NCBI GenBank assembly: GCA_903928445.1
Contig: CAIYRB010000181.1
Span: 1-64,000, forward strand
Source: an uncultured Pseudomonadota bacterium
GTDB lineage: Bacteria > Bdellovibrionota_B > Oligoflexia > Oligoflexales > CAIYRB01
Direction: 5' to 3'
DNA length: 64,000 nucleotides
Made by a program: the position numbers and the translations under genes. Position 1 is the stretch's first letter. Every line of letters begins with the position of its first letter. Below, piece by piece: positions 1 to 7,893 of the stretch. Under the pieces are notes generated by a model. The model was given only the letters and a program-made list of their open reading frames with translations. It had not been told where the DNA came from and did no database searches.

Positions 1-40
1 CTCCAATTGCGATAGCAAGTTCACCAATTGTGAGAAGCAT
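1..40 (-). CDS. Start of an unidentified protein, cut by the window edge
   Basis: An ATG on the minus strand at 38-40 lies 5 nt after a perfect AAGGAGG ribosome site (46-52 on the plus strand, read in reverse). Thirteen codons are visible before the window ends, reading MLLTIGELAIAIG. The stretch is hydrophobic from the first residues, so it could open a membrane segment or a signal sequence. TatA/TatB-like or small membrane proteins can begin this way, but 13 residues are too few to name a family. The rest of the gene lies to the left of the window. Confidence 0.6.
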   Translation of the reverse strand, partial: MLLTIGELAIAIG

Positions 41-45
41 GGGGA

Positions 46-52
46 CCTCCTT
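46..52 (-). promoter_or_regulatory. Perfect Shine-Dalgarno site of the truncated left-edge gene
   Basis: The plus strand reads CCTCCTT, that is AAGGAGG on the minus strand, five bases before the ATG at 40. It is the main evidence that the left-edge open frame is a real gene. Confidence 0.7.
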
Positions 53-203
53 GGTGGCTAAATAAAAAGGAAATGTAGATCTTGATGATCAGGTTTGACT
101 AGTCTTATTTATGGTTACTGCAAGCTGCTGTCAGCCCCATGCGTATGAGAAGTCTAAGAACGAATTTACCCAACGATCCAGATCGACTTGATCTGCACTT
201 CCT

Positions 204-1022
204 CTAGGCGAGCAACCAAGCTGCAAGCACCGTGAACTCCTCAGGAGATAGCACGTCTGCACGTCGTTCAAGGTCGATCGGACATTGCGATTCGTCCTTG
301 CCAAAAAGAAATGGGCTGATGCTGTTGCGTAATTTTTTACGGCGTTGGGTGAACGCGTGGCGAGTCACCCGCTCGACTCCGGCCAAGATCTCGACAGGAA
401 GCATACGGGTCTTTCGTTGCAGCAGGAGCACGGCACTATCGACTTTGGGTACAGGCTGAAAGCAATCGCGTTCGACTTCAAATTCGATGCCGACCTCTGC
501 ACGCAGCTGACTATAGACCGTCAAACTACCGAAGTCTTTGGTGCCAGGGCGAGCCGCGACACGCTTGGCAAACTCGAGCTGGGTCATCACTAAGACCGCT
601 TCAAGCTGGGATAGATAACCCAAAGTACGCAAAACGATGGGGCTTGAGATGTGATAGGGGATGTTGCCCACAATCGCTGCAGCACCCTCCTCGGCTGCAA
701 GCCACCCGTCGATGTCATAGCTGAGAAAGTCGGCTTGGACGACGCTGAGGTGGCCAAACGCAGTGCGGCCAATTTCTTCGGCGTAGCCTTGGAGCTTTTC
801 GGCAAAGCGCGGGTCTTTTTCCACCGCTGTGGTGCGGATGCCGGCCTCTACCAGCGCCTTGGTTAACACGCCGCCACCAGGACCGATTTCGATCGCCCGC
901 TTGACGCCAAGATCCCGCAGCCTTTCGACCATGCGCTGGACGGGCCAGTCGACCTTGAGAAAAACCTGCCCTAGGGATTTTTTCTGCTGCATGGGGTCCG
1001 GGGGCGGGCGTCTATGTCGCAT
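204..1022 (-). CDS. rsmA: 16S rRNA dimethyladenosine transferase RsmA/KsgA
   Basis: Dimethylates two adjacent adenosines near the 3' end of 16S rRNA during late 30S assembly, using SAM. The SAM-binding motif I (EIGPGGGVLT) and the catalytic N6-adenine methyltransferase motif IV (NIPYHISSP, family NLPY) are present, as is the conserved N-terminal KKSLGQVFL. With the start at 1022 the protein has 272 residues, normal for the family. An ATG at 992 would also leave an intact enzyme (262 aa). The open frame extends further upstream, but that part is antisense to the GQ repeat of tsaD and is not family-like. The chosen start overlaps the end of tsaD by 11 bases, suggesting translational coupling. 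Identity is secure; only the start is uncertain. Confidence 0.95.
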   Translation of the reverse strand: MRHRRPPPDPMQQKKSLGQVFLKVDWPVQRMVERLRDLGVKRAIEIGPGGGVLTKALVEAGIRTTAVEKDPRFAEKLQGYAEEIGRTAFGHLSVVQADFLSYDIDGWLAAEEGAAAIVGNIPYHISSPIVLRTLGYLSQLEAVLVMTQLEFAKRVAARPGTKDFGSLTVYSQLRAEVGIEFEVERDCFQPVPKVDSAVLLLQRKTRMLPVEILAGVERVTRHAFTQRRKKLRNSISPFLFGKDESQCPIDLERRADVLSPEEFTVLAAWLLA

Positions 1023-2073
1023 GCTTAGCTCGCGCAAATTGATAACGTGAATAGGCATCCCATTGATGCAGGTCCTGGCCCTGGCCCTGGCCCTGGCCCT
1101 GGCCTTCACGCCACAGGTGAAAGCCATAAGCGGCAATCATCGCCGCGTTGTCCGAACAATAGCTTTGCGCCGGAAAAAGTGCCGGTCGATCGATCTGTTC
1201 GGCCATGAGACGGCGAAAGCGCTGGTTAGCTGCGACTCCACCGGCTACCAGCACCTGCTTGGTCTCGGGATACAGCTGCAACGCCGCCGTCAGCTTGCGG
1301 ACGATTTGGCCGAGGGCCTCTTCTTGAAATGCGGCACAGATGTCAGATACATACGCGGATTCAAGGCTGTTCCCATCGACGGCCGCTGTCTTGGCCTGCC
1401 GCACCAGGTTGCTCATGTGGGTCTTTAGCCCAGAGTAACTGAACTCCATGCGACTCTTCTGCTGAACCATATGTGGCATGGCGATTCGGCTCGGATCACC
1501 GCTGGCAGCAAGCCTTTCGATGGCTGGTCCGCCTGGGTAGCCGAGGCCAAGAATCTTGGCCACTTTGTCGAAGCTTTCACCACAGGCGTCATCGACCGAG
1601 CAGGCGAGTAGGTGAAAATGGGTCGGACCTCGCATGCGGTAAAGATTGGTGTGACCACCCGAGACGACCAGTGCTAGAGCGGGGTAAAATGCCGCAGTCG
1701 GCATCACGCCGAGCAAGGCTCCATGCACGTGGGCTTGAACATGATCGACAGGAACCAGCGGTTTACCCAAGCCGAGGGCCAAGCCCTTAGCATAAGCCAC
1801 TCCGACGAGTAGGGCGCCGATCAAGCCAGGCCCCTGGGTCACTGCGATGGCATCGATCTCATGCGCTTGGATCTGGGCCTCCGCTAGTGCCTGGCGAAAG
1901 AGCGGGTCAATCTTGCGCAGATGCTCGCGTGCCGCGACCTCTGGAACCACACCACCGAACGGCAGGTGAGCTTCAAACTGAGACGCGATCACCGAGGCTT
2001 TGACCACACGGCCATCCTCGACGAGGGCGACCGCCGTCTCGTCGCAGCTTGATTCTATACCGAGTATTAACAA
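1012..2073 (-). CDS. tsaD: tRNA N6-threonylcarbamoyladenosine synthase subunit TsaD
   Basis: Transfers the threonylcarbamoyl group to A37 of ANN-decoding tRNAs, working with TsaB and TsaE. The start MLILGIESSCDETA is the classic ASKHA-fold N-terminus, and the HVQAH metal-binding signature and the glycine-rich VVSGGHTNL motif are present. The protein has 353 residues, slightly above the usual 335-345. The excess is a C-terminal tail containing five Gly-Gln dipeptides encoded by a perfect hexanucleotide repeat. It lies 12 bases downstream of the CpoB-like gene and overlaps rsmA, so these genes are probably co-transcribed. Confidence 0.97.
   Translation of the reverse strand: MLILGIESSCDETAVALVEDGRVVKASVIASQFEAHLPFGGVVPEVAAREHLRKIDPLFRQALAEAQIQAHEIDAIAVTQGPGLIGALLVGVAYAKGLALGLGKPLVPVDHVQAHVHGALLGVMPTAAFYPALALVVSGGHTNLYRMRGPTHFHLLACSVDDACGESFDKVAKILGLGYPGGPAIERLAASGDPSRIAMPHMVQQKSRMEFSYSGLKTHMSNLVRQAKTAAVDGNSLESAYVSDICAAFQEEALGQIVRKLTAALQLYPETKQVLVAGGVAANQRFRRLMAEQIDRPALFPAQSYCSDNAAMIAAYGFHLWREGQGQGQGQGQDLHQWDAYSRYQFARAKHAT
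1075..1104. repeat. Five perfect copies of a 6-base unit inside tsaD
   Basis: The plus strand carries CTGGCC five times in a row. On the coding strand each copy is GGCCAG, giving Gly-Gln in TsaD. A multiple-of-three unit cannot shift the tsaD frame, so expansion would only lengthen the Gly-Gln tail. The copies lie about 50 bases upstream of the predicted rsmA start. Confidence 0.9.
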
Positions 2074-2085
2074 GGCAGCACTCGT

Positions 2086-2946
2086 CTAGTGTTTGGCTGG
2101 GCTCTTGGTCGCTGCCATTTCCGCAATGTGCTCAGTGGCCTTAGCTGCTTCCTGGGAGGTGGGGAACTCTTTGACTACCTCGGCGTAATACACCTGCGCC
2201 GTGGCGTTGTCACCGAGGCGATGAAAGCAGTCGCCGAGGCGAAGCTTCGACTCCGGCAAGAATTTTTCCGCCGGCTTAGACTCCAGGAAGTCGCTGAATT
2301 TGAGCGCGGCTTCCTGAAAGTTGCCGAGTTTAAACTCGCTAGATGCCAAGAGAAAACGCGCTAGCTCGCGGTCCTTGGCAGCTCCGGACTTGGTCAGCTT
2401 TGGTGCATCCTCGACGATTTGCTTATAGCGATGCTTGTCGTAGGCCTTTTGCAGTTCGTCGGCATTAGCTATGGCTTTACTGTCTTTTTTTTTTGCTCCT
2501 GCGCCCTTCTGTCCAGCCTTTTTAATGACATCCAGCAGCTCTTGCTGCGAAGCCTCGATCGCATCCAGGCGCTCGCTTAGTTTTGCCATCGTCGCTGCAA
2601 CCGAATGCTCCTGGGTGGCCGGGTCAACGCCTGGCATCTGGCCGGTCGTTACACCGACCTTTAGGGCATCGATGTCGCCGTGTACCTGTTGCATTTCATG
2701 GCTGAGGCGTTCGAGTTCCGACTGCGTCGAGGCAATCCGCCGAGTCGCACTATCGCCACTCGTCTTGGCATCCTTGCTGGTGTCGGCAAGTAGCCTTTCA
2801 AGATTGAGCAAGCGTGTCTGCACATTAAAGATGTCGTCTTTCATACCATGCTTTTCACTGGGAGTGATGCAGGCGCTAAACGTAGCTGCTAGCACCAAGG
2901 TCGAGAGAGAACGACCTAATTCCCGAACCCTGCCGTCTAATCCCAT
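2086..2946 (-). CDS. CpoB/YbgF-like TPR lipoprotein of the cell envelope
   Basis: The 286-residue protein has a hydrophobic N-terminal segment ending in ATFSAC, a usable though non-canonical lipobox, so it is probably a lipoprotein. A long Ser/Glu/Lys-rich region (about 40-150) has coiled-coil character. The C-terminal half has TPR-like helices ending in CFHRLGDNATAQVYYAEVV and a final EAAKATEHIAEM. This coiled coil plus C-terminal TPR order is that of CpoB (YbgF), which links the Tol-Pal system to peptidoglycan synthesis. No tol or pal genes are adjacent here, so the role is inferred. It could be another TPR lipoprotein of similar build, such as the one at 16680-17603. Confidence 0.75.
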   Translation of the reverse strand: MGLDGRVRELGRSLSTLVLAATFSACITPSEKHGMKDDIFNVQTRLLNLERLLADTSKDAKTSGDSATRRIASTQSELERLSHEMQQVHGDIDALKVGVTTGQMPGVDPATQEHSVAATMAKLSERLDAIEASQQELLDVIKKAGQKGAGAKKKDSKAIANADELQKAYDKHRYKQIVEDAPKLTKSGAAKDRELARFLLASSEFKLGNFQEAALKFSDFLESKPAEKFLPESKLRLGDCFHRLGDNATAQVYYAEVVKEFPTSQEAAKATEHIAEMAATKSPAKH

Positions 2947-3041
2947 CTTCTAAAGACCTTTTTTGGCAATGGTGACAGTCTGGCCGCGGGTTTGCGCCCG
3001 GGCATGATGAGGGATGATTAAACCACAGGCTCTGACCGGTG

Positions 3042-3431
3042 TCAGCCCATCTTGCGGCGACGGAGCTTGAGCCCAACGGTCAGCGAAAAGACCTCGTTCC
3101 CTTCCGCCTTCCAGCGCCAGTAGTAAGGCTTTGGTACCCTCTGATAGACATGACATAATTGCAGCTGCTCTTTTTCAGAAAGCTGCGCCTGGATCACCGC
3201 AAGGCGCTGATCAACCTTTTGGCGCAAGCTAAGCTCCGAAGGCGGCAATCCTTTTGCTTGGTTTATAGGCATTTCTGCTGTATCGTCCGACGACTCTGGG
3301 CGGTTTTCGTCGATCGGCGCTGGCTCGATCGATTCAGCCAAGACCGGCTCGTCCATCTCAGCGGTCGCTGCAGGGTCCGAGTTTAATTGATTTAAGATGT
3401 CGTCTGCTTGATCTTGATCGTTGGTGCTCAT
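3042..3431 (-). CDS. Small protein with acidic N-terminus and basic C-terminus, unknown
   Basis: The start at 3431 is chosen because AGGGAG lies about five bases before the ATG; the open frame extends 20 codons further without a ribosome site. The 129-residue product has an acidic, probably disordered first 60 residues. A helical stretch rich in Gln/Leu (LSLRQKVDQRLAVIQAQLSE) and a short conserved-looking segment follow (VYQRVPKPYYWRWKAEG). The basic tail ends LKLRRRKMG. I do not recognise the family. It precedes the CpoB-like gene on the same strand, with 95 bases between, and is divergent from the DEAD-box helicase. Confidence 0.7.
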   Translation of the reverse strand: MSTNDQDQADDILNQLNSDPAATAEMDEPVLAESIEPAPIDENRPESSDDTAEMPINQAKGLPPSELSLRQKVDQRLAVIQAQLSEKEQLQLCHVYQRVPKPYYWRWKAEGNEVFSLTVGLKLRRRKMG

Positions 3432-3534
3432 GGAACTCCCTGCAGCTTTGGGCTGGCGAGGTTGTTGGCAGAGGCCCTTGTTAACGTCCATCGGTCAAAT
3501 CCGGACAAAAGCTTAGCCGTCGCCCACGCCTTCC

Positions 3535-3562
3535 CTGGCAGACCTGGCTAACAGTTTATAAT
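3535..3562 (+). promoter_or_regulatory. Candidate promoter of the DEAD-box helicase
   Basis: A perfect TATAAT at 3557-3562 lies 21 bases before the helicase ATG. A weak -35-like CTGGCA at 3535-3540 sits 16 bases upstream. The position, in a divergent intergenic region, fits a housekeeping sigma promoter. The -35 match is only four of six. Confidence 0.5.
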
Positions 3563-3583
3563 CTTTAGATATTTAGGAATCTC

Positions 3584-5443
3584 ATGGAGCACTTGGACAT
3601 CCCCGCAACAAGCGACCATACGGCAGAACGGGACGATCAAATAGACGACGGCGAGCTGAAAGCGAGGGCTCCCATTGCCCTAAAGGATATTTCGCCAGAG
3701 GTGGCCGCTCTTGGCGTCACATTATTTGCCGATTTGCCGCTGCACCCAAGCATACTCGAAGCCATCGCCACGATCGGTTGGACAACACCGACCCCGGTTC
3801 AGAAGCTGTGCCTGCCATTTTCCCTGCGTGGCCGTGACGTCGCCGGGTTCGCACAAACCGGTACCGGTAAGACCGGGGTGTTTCTGATCACCATCCTCAA
3901 CAAGCTGCTCACGAGCGAAGCCGCGGCCGACCAGACGGTCGGCCGCGTGCCGCGGGCGATTGTCATCGCTCCAACCCGTGAGCTGGCGATGCAAAGCGAA
4001 CAGGACGCTGCCGACTTGTTCCAGCGTACGGGCATCAAGTCGGTCGCCGTCTTCGGTGGCGTCGACTATGATAAACAAGCGCGCGAGATCAAGGACGGCG
4101 TTGACGTGATCTTCGCCACGCCTGGCCGCCTCAAAGACTACATCCAAAAGCAGGTGATCAGCCTCGCTGACATCACCTGCTTTGTCTGCGACGAGGCCGA
4201 TCGAATGTTCGATATGGGCTTTATCGAGGACGTCGAGTTCTTTCTCGAGCGCATCCCCGCAACGGCGCAGCGCCTGCTGTTTTCGGCGACCACCAATGAA
4301 CAGGTCAAAGAGCTGGCCTTCGAGTATTTAGAGAACCCTGAATACATTTCCGTCAATCCTGAGACGATCACGCCTGAAAAGATCGAGATGCATGCGCTGC
4401 ATTGCCATGCCACGGATAAATTAAAAGTGATCCTTGGATTGCTTCAAGATCACAATCCGGAATGCTCGATCATCTTCACCAACACGAAGCTCACCGCTGA
4501 GTGGCTGCACTTTAAGCTGCTGCACAACGGCATCGAGGCCGATTTGATCAGTGGCGATCTGCCGCAGTCCAAGCGTATTAGCCTGATCCACCGGATCAAA
4601 GAGGGCAAAATCAAGGCACTGGTCGCCACCGATGTTGCCAGTCGCGGTCTGCATATCTCTCGCGTGACCCACGTTTATAACTTTGATCTGCCGGATGATG
4701 CGTCAAATTACGTCCATAGAGTCGGCCGGACGGCTAGGGCCGGGGCTAAAGGCTTTGCTTATTCCCTCGTCTGCGATGACTACGGACAAAATCTGGCGGC
4801 CATAAACGACCTCCTTGGCCCCATTGCCCTGCACACCGAGTGGCCCGCCGAACGCTACTCAAGCATCGTCGACAAGGCCGGTAACCCCTTTGAAGAGCGC
4901 TATGCAGCCCGTCGTGATCGCTCGGGCGAGGCGACTTTTGGCTCATCTCCTCGGCGCGACGACCGCGGTAGCGCCAGCAGAGATCGTCCGCGCGGCGGCT
5001 CGGATCGACCACACCGCCAAGGTGCCGATGGTGGTCCAAGGCCGCAGCATGATGGTCCGCGCGGCCCTCGTGAGCACCGTATCGAACAGGATAGGGGCAC
5101 GCGACCACCGCAGCGTCCAGGCCAAGGTCAAAGTGAACATGCCGCCTTTGCCCAGCCTAGAGACGGTGGGGACAGGAAAAAACGCCGTCGTCGTGGTCGC
5201 AAAGACGGCCAACCGGGTGCACAGCCAAACGAAGGACGAAACGTCGGGCCAGGTCCACAACAAGGCCGAGACCGCCACGGTCCACGCGACGGACAAGCTG
5301 GTCAGCGCGGCCCACGCCCACGCGACCGTCCTGCGCCACAGTCAGCTGCGGCCCATACTGAAGTTGCGATGGATGTGGCGCCTAAGACCATGGGCGGGAT
5401 GATTAAGAAGCTGGTTAAAACGATATTCGGCCTAGGAAAGTAA
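3584..5443 (+). CDS. DEAD-box ATP-dependent RNA helicase with an RG-rich tail
   Basis: ATP-driven RNA unwinding, as in RhlB/RhlE-type helicases of ribosome assembly or the degradosome. All family motifs are visible in order: Q motif around TPTPVQKL, motif I AQTGTGKT (about residues 90-97), Ia PTRELA, Ib TPGRL, II DEAD, III SAT, IV IIFTNTK, V VATDVASRGLHI and VI HRVGRTARAG. The core ends near residue 430. About 170 residues follow that are rich in Arg, Gly, Asp and Pro, typical of an RNA-binding disordered extension. The protein closes with a short amphipathic helix (MIKKLVKTIFGLGK). Total length is 619, much longer than E. coli RhlB. A TATAAT box lies upstream and a strong terminator follows. 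Confidence 0.95.
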   Translation: MEHLDIPATSDHTAERDDQIDDGELKARAPIALKDISPEVAALGVTLFADLPLHPSILEAIATIGWTTPTPVQKLCLPFSLRGRDVAGFAQTGTGKTGVFLITILNKLLTSEAAADQTVGRVPRAIVIAPTRELAMQSEQDAADLFQRTGIKSVAVFGGVDYDKQAREIKDGVDVIFATPGRLKDYIQKQVISLADITCFVCDEADRMFDMGFIEDVEFFLERIPATAQRLLFSATTNEQVKELAFEYLENPEYISVNPETITPEKIEMHALHCHATDKLKVILGLLQDHNPECSIIFTNTKLTAEWLHFKLLHNGIEADLISGDLPQSKRISLIHRIKEGKIKALVATDVASRGLHISRVTHVYNFDLPDDASNYVHRVGRTARAGAKGFAYSLVCDDYGQNLAAINDLLGPIALHTEWPAERYSSIVDKAGNPFEERYAARRDRSGEATFGSSPRRDDRGSASRDRPRGGSDRPHRQGADGGPRPQHDGPRGPREHRIEQDRGTRPPQRPGQGQSEHAAFAQPRDGGDRKKRRRRGRKDGQPGAQPNEGRNVGPGPQQGRDRHGPRDGQAGQRGPRPRDRPAPQSAAAHTEVAMDVAPKTMGGMIKKLVKTIFGLGK

Positions 5444-5467
5444 CTCGGACGGCAAGTTCTTGAAGTC

Positions 5468-5502
5468 AAAAGGGGCATCGACCTGTTGTCGATGCCCCTT
5501 TT
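5468..5502. terminator. Bidirectional rho-independent terminator
   Basis: A perfect 15-base inverted repeat (AAAAGGGGCATCGAC and its complement) surrounds a five-base loop. It has A-tracts on one side and T-tracts on the other, so it can terminate both strands. It sits between the helicase and the convergent outer-membrane protein gene. Confidence 0.9.
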
Positions 5503-5529
5503 ACTATTCAGCTGATCAGTGGTGACTGA

Positions 5530-6390
5530 TTAATGGTGACGGCTTCGAAAGGTCAAGCCGAAGGTCGCTGATGTCACGTCAGCATTGGTAACTACCGGTG
5601 ATTTAACAATGAGTTGCCCATACCGATAAGTAAAGATGACCCCGATATCGAGGTTTTTGTAGTCAAACAAGGTGACGAAAAGCCCGGGCTCGACAAAACT
5701 ATACTGCGGCTTATCGATGCTCGAAGTCGTGCTGCCCGCGGGAGTCGTGCGACGATAAACGACCCCATATCCTGCGACTACCTGGAGCAGCGCACGGTAT
5801 TCGGCTCTGCTATAGATGGATTGGCCGACACCTATCCCGCCGTAATAGGTCGTATAGACGCTCGTCGAGCCATCCTTGGTCGCGATGCTTGCCTTCTGCG
5901 GGGCACCCGACAAGGCGAGGCCAACGTAGGTATCGCTGCGAAAGCGATAGTTCCATTCTGCAGTCAACAGCACGGTCGGCGAGTTAAAGTTGGTCGCTTT
6001 TCGATCAAACATGCTGGTCGCCTTGAGATTGAGAGCGTTCTCCCAGCTGTCAAAGCCTAGCACCTCGGCGGCATAGCGTTTTCGCTGCACCTCGCCCTCC
6101 GCCGTCGACTCCGTATTCGCTAAAGGTGGAGGTGCCGCTTCTTGCGCAGGTACCGCTTCTTGCGGTGGGGGAGCATTCGTTGGTTCGGCGGCTACCTCTG
6201 ATGTAACGGGCTCGCTCGCCTTTGCTGGAGCATCGGGCGTTGCGGTCTCGACCAACTCGGGAGCGTCGGCGGCTTTGCCAGCAGCGGGCGAGTCCGGCTC
6301 ATTGATGACACTTTCTTCGGCAAAAGCTTGGGGCCACGCCGCCACTAGCATCCAAGTGCCTAGCACTATGGCACACCGTCCTACCATCAC
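5530..6390 (-). CDS. Predicted outer-membrane protein with a Pro/Ala-rich linker
   Basis: The product starts with a clear signal peptide (hydrophobic core GTWMLVAAWPQAFA, cleavage after AFA). A segment of about 75 residues dominated by Ala, Pro and Glu follows, probably a flexible periplasmic linker. From about residue 105 the sequence alternates polar and hydrophobic residues with many aromatics (WNYRFRSDTYVGLALSG, TYRYGQLIVKSP), as expected of a small beta-barrel. The final residues are FGLTFRSRHH. No family was recognised. It converges on the helicase gene and shares its terminator. Function is unknown; an OmpA-like or porin-like fold is inferred only from composition. Confidence 0.75.
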   Translation of the reverse strand: MMVGRCAIVLGTWMLVAAWPQAFAEESVINEPDSPAAGKAADAPELVETATPDAPAKASEPVTSEVAAEPTNAPPPQEAVPAQEAAPPPLANTESTAEGEVQRKRYAAEVLGFDSWENALNLKATSMFDRKATNFNSPTVLLTAEWNYRFRSDTYVGLALSGAPQKASIATKDGSTSVYTTYYGGIGVGQSIYSRAEYRALLQVVAGYGVVYRRTTPAGSTTSSIDKPQYSFVEPGLFVTLFDYKNLDIGVIFTYRYGQLIVKSPVVTNADVTSATFGLTFRSRHH

Positions 6391-6444
6391 GCCACGTCCT
6401 CCCGCCTTTTAAGCTGCTGCTTGTCGTAGCAATATACCGCAGTC

Positions 6445-7377
6445 TCAGCCGCTTGGCACGAAGGAGACAGCGACCACCTCGGTGAGTCGCGGCGGGTGGC
6501 CACGTTCGAGGACGGCCACCACCAATGGGACGCCTTGCCACCCGGCAGGAGCCGCAGTCCAGCCGGCCCCGCGTGCCAGCAAGCTCAACCGAGCTAAGGC
6601 GTCGCCGACGCCGTTGGCATGCAGGGTGGTCATGACGCCCAAGTGCCCACTGAGCAGTGCCTCCAGGTAGGCGGCTGCTTCGTGGCTACGGATTTCCCCA
6701 ATGACCAGTCGATCTGGGCGCAGGCGCAGAGCTTCGTGCACCAGGCGAGTAAGACTCACCGCCCCGACCTGCTCCAGATTGGCCTGACGCTCCAGCAAGC
6801 GCACGGAACAAGGCGATGGTGACGGTAGTTCCGCAAGGGACTCCACCAACACCACCCGCTCATTGGCGGCAAAATCCCGCAGCAAGGTTGCCAACAGAGT
6901 TGATTTACCGCTGCCGGTGGGCCCAACGAGCAATAAATGGGCCCGATCTCGCGCTGCGGCGATCAAAAGGGCCATCTGCGCTTCATCAGCAGCAAAATTG
7001 CTTATCGCCAATTGTGAAAAGCGATGCCGGCGAATCGAGAGAAGCGGGCCGTCCTGTGCCAAGGGTGGCAAAACACAGTGCCAGCGGTAGCTTTGGTCTT
7101 CCAGGCTGCCGCCCGCAGAGCCACAAAGGGGGTCGAGTCGCAGGCCATGGCGCCGTGCCAGCTCGGACAGCCACAGTAGCATCATGTCTAGAGACGAAAA
7201 TGGGGACGAATGTAGGGACGAATGTGGGCAAGCAAGGGGCGATGAAGCTCGAACGGTTTGACCTCCCGCAATCAGCCATAATCCATCCAGGCCATTGGCT
7301 AGTACCTCGTCCACCCGCGGGTCGGTGAAGACAGAGAACAAGCGCTTATAGATCTGCTGATACTGGGTTTCATCCAT
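6445..7377 (-). CDS. CpaF/VirB11-family secretion ATPase without neighbours
   Basis: A 310-residue ATPase of the type II/IV secretion superfamily. Walker A is GPTGSGKST (about 152-160), Walker B RLVIGEIR (about 223-230), and the His box TTLHANG (about 250-256). The Arg/Glu arrangement LRPDRLVIGEIR is typical of CpaF/TadA and VirB11 proteins. It is shorter than CpaF (about 450) and its N-terminal domain is reduced. It carries a low-complexity patch (about residues 49-62) encoded by two exact and one diverged copy of an 11-12 base unit (7191-7225). No tad, pil, vir or gsp genes lie nearby. Partner and substrate are unknown. Confidence 0.85.
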   Translation of the reverse strand: MDETQYQQIYKRLFSVFTDPRVDEVLANGLDGLWLIAGGQTVRASSPLACPHSSLHSSPFSSLDMMLLWLSELARRHGLRLDPLCGSAGGSLEDQSYRWHCVLPPLAQDGPLLSIRRHRFSQLAISNFAADEAQMALLIAAARDRAHLLLVGPTGSGKSTLLATLLRDFAANERVVLVESLAELPSPSPCSVRLLERQANLEQVGAVSLTRLVHEALRLRPDRLVIGEIRSHEAAAYLEALLSGHLGVMTTLHANGVGDALARLSLLARGAGWTAAPAGWQGVPLVVAVLERGHPPRLTEVVAVSFVPSG

Positions 7378-7463
7378 AGGGTCGATGTGGCTCCCTCAAC
7401 AGGCACCCGGTGAGTGAAGAAGGCCCCCCTGCGCCTCATATCGCCGGGGAGCCTAGACGCTAC

Positions 7464-7724
7464 CTAGGTCCTAGCGGCCTTCATGGGACGCTTAGTTCCA
7501 CCCGAGCGTGATTTAGCGGCCTTGACTCCAGCGACATGACTCTTGCCGGCGCGACCAATCCTGCCTTTGGACCCTTTGGTCACTCCCTTGACACTGCCAA
7601 TGGGGGCGGTGTGGTGGACTTTTGCCTTGTGATTTCCGGTCCTCGGGGCCGTGGCAGCGAAGGCGCCGCTCGACAGAGTCAGGGCGATCAGGGCACCAGG
7701 AAACAAGCGAATGAAGTTCTGCAT
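7464..7724 (-). CDS. Small, very basic secreted protein
   Basis: An 86-residue product with a signal peptide (FPGALIALTLSSGAFA, cleavage after AFA). A mature part of about 62 residues follows, rich in Lys, Arg, Gly, Ser, Thr and His, with no acidic residues in its second half. The composition resembles histone-tail-like or nucleic-acid/LPS-binding peptides, but no motif identifies a family. AAGGAAGA-type purines lie shortly before the start. It stands between the orphan ATPase and aspS with its own intergenic spaces. It is a plausible gene because the signal peptide is well formed. Confidence 0.65.
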   Translation of the reverse strand: MQNFIRLFPGALIALTLSSGAFAATAPRTGNHKAKVHHTAPIGSVKGVTKGSKGRIGRAGKSHVAGVKAAKSRSGGTKRPMKAART

Positions 7725-7883
7725 GGGGTCTTCCTTTTTGAAGAGAAATGAAACAATTGACTACGGAGGAAGGTCTACCGCTTTTGGCCCAGCCTGGCCA
7801 AAGACATGACCACGTCGCTCGCAGACCTCTGATTTACAAGCATTTGCCGGCATATTAGGATGGGGTCTTTCTTGCGAGCCTTT

Positions 7884-7888
7884 GGGAG
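7884..7888 (+). promoter_or_regulatory. Shine-Dalgarno site that sets the aspS start
   Basis: GGGAG ends five bases before the ATG at 7894. An in-frame TTG at 7882 overlaps this site and is therefore unlikely to be the start. Confidence 0.7.
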
Positions 7889-7893
7889 CCGAC

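Noticed and set aside
1012-1136. N-terminal Arg-Ala repeat extension of RsmA
   Set aside because: It is the complement of the Gly-Gln repeat in tsaD; RsmA proteins have no such extension, and later Met codons fit the family.
4815-5402. 195-codon open frame on the plus strand
   Set aside because: Alternative frame of the repetitive RG-rich tail of the DEAD-box helicase; low-complexity composition explains it.
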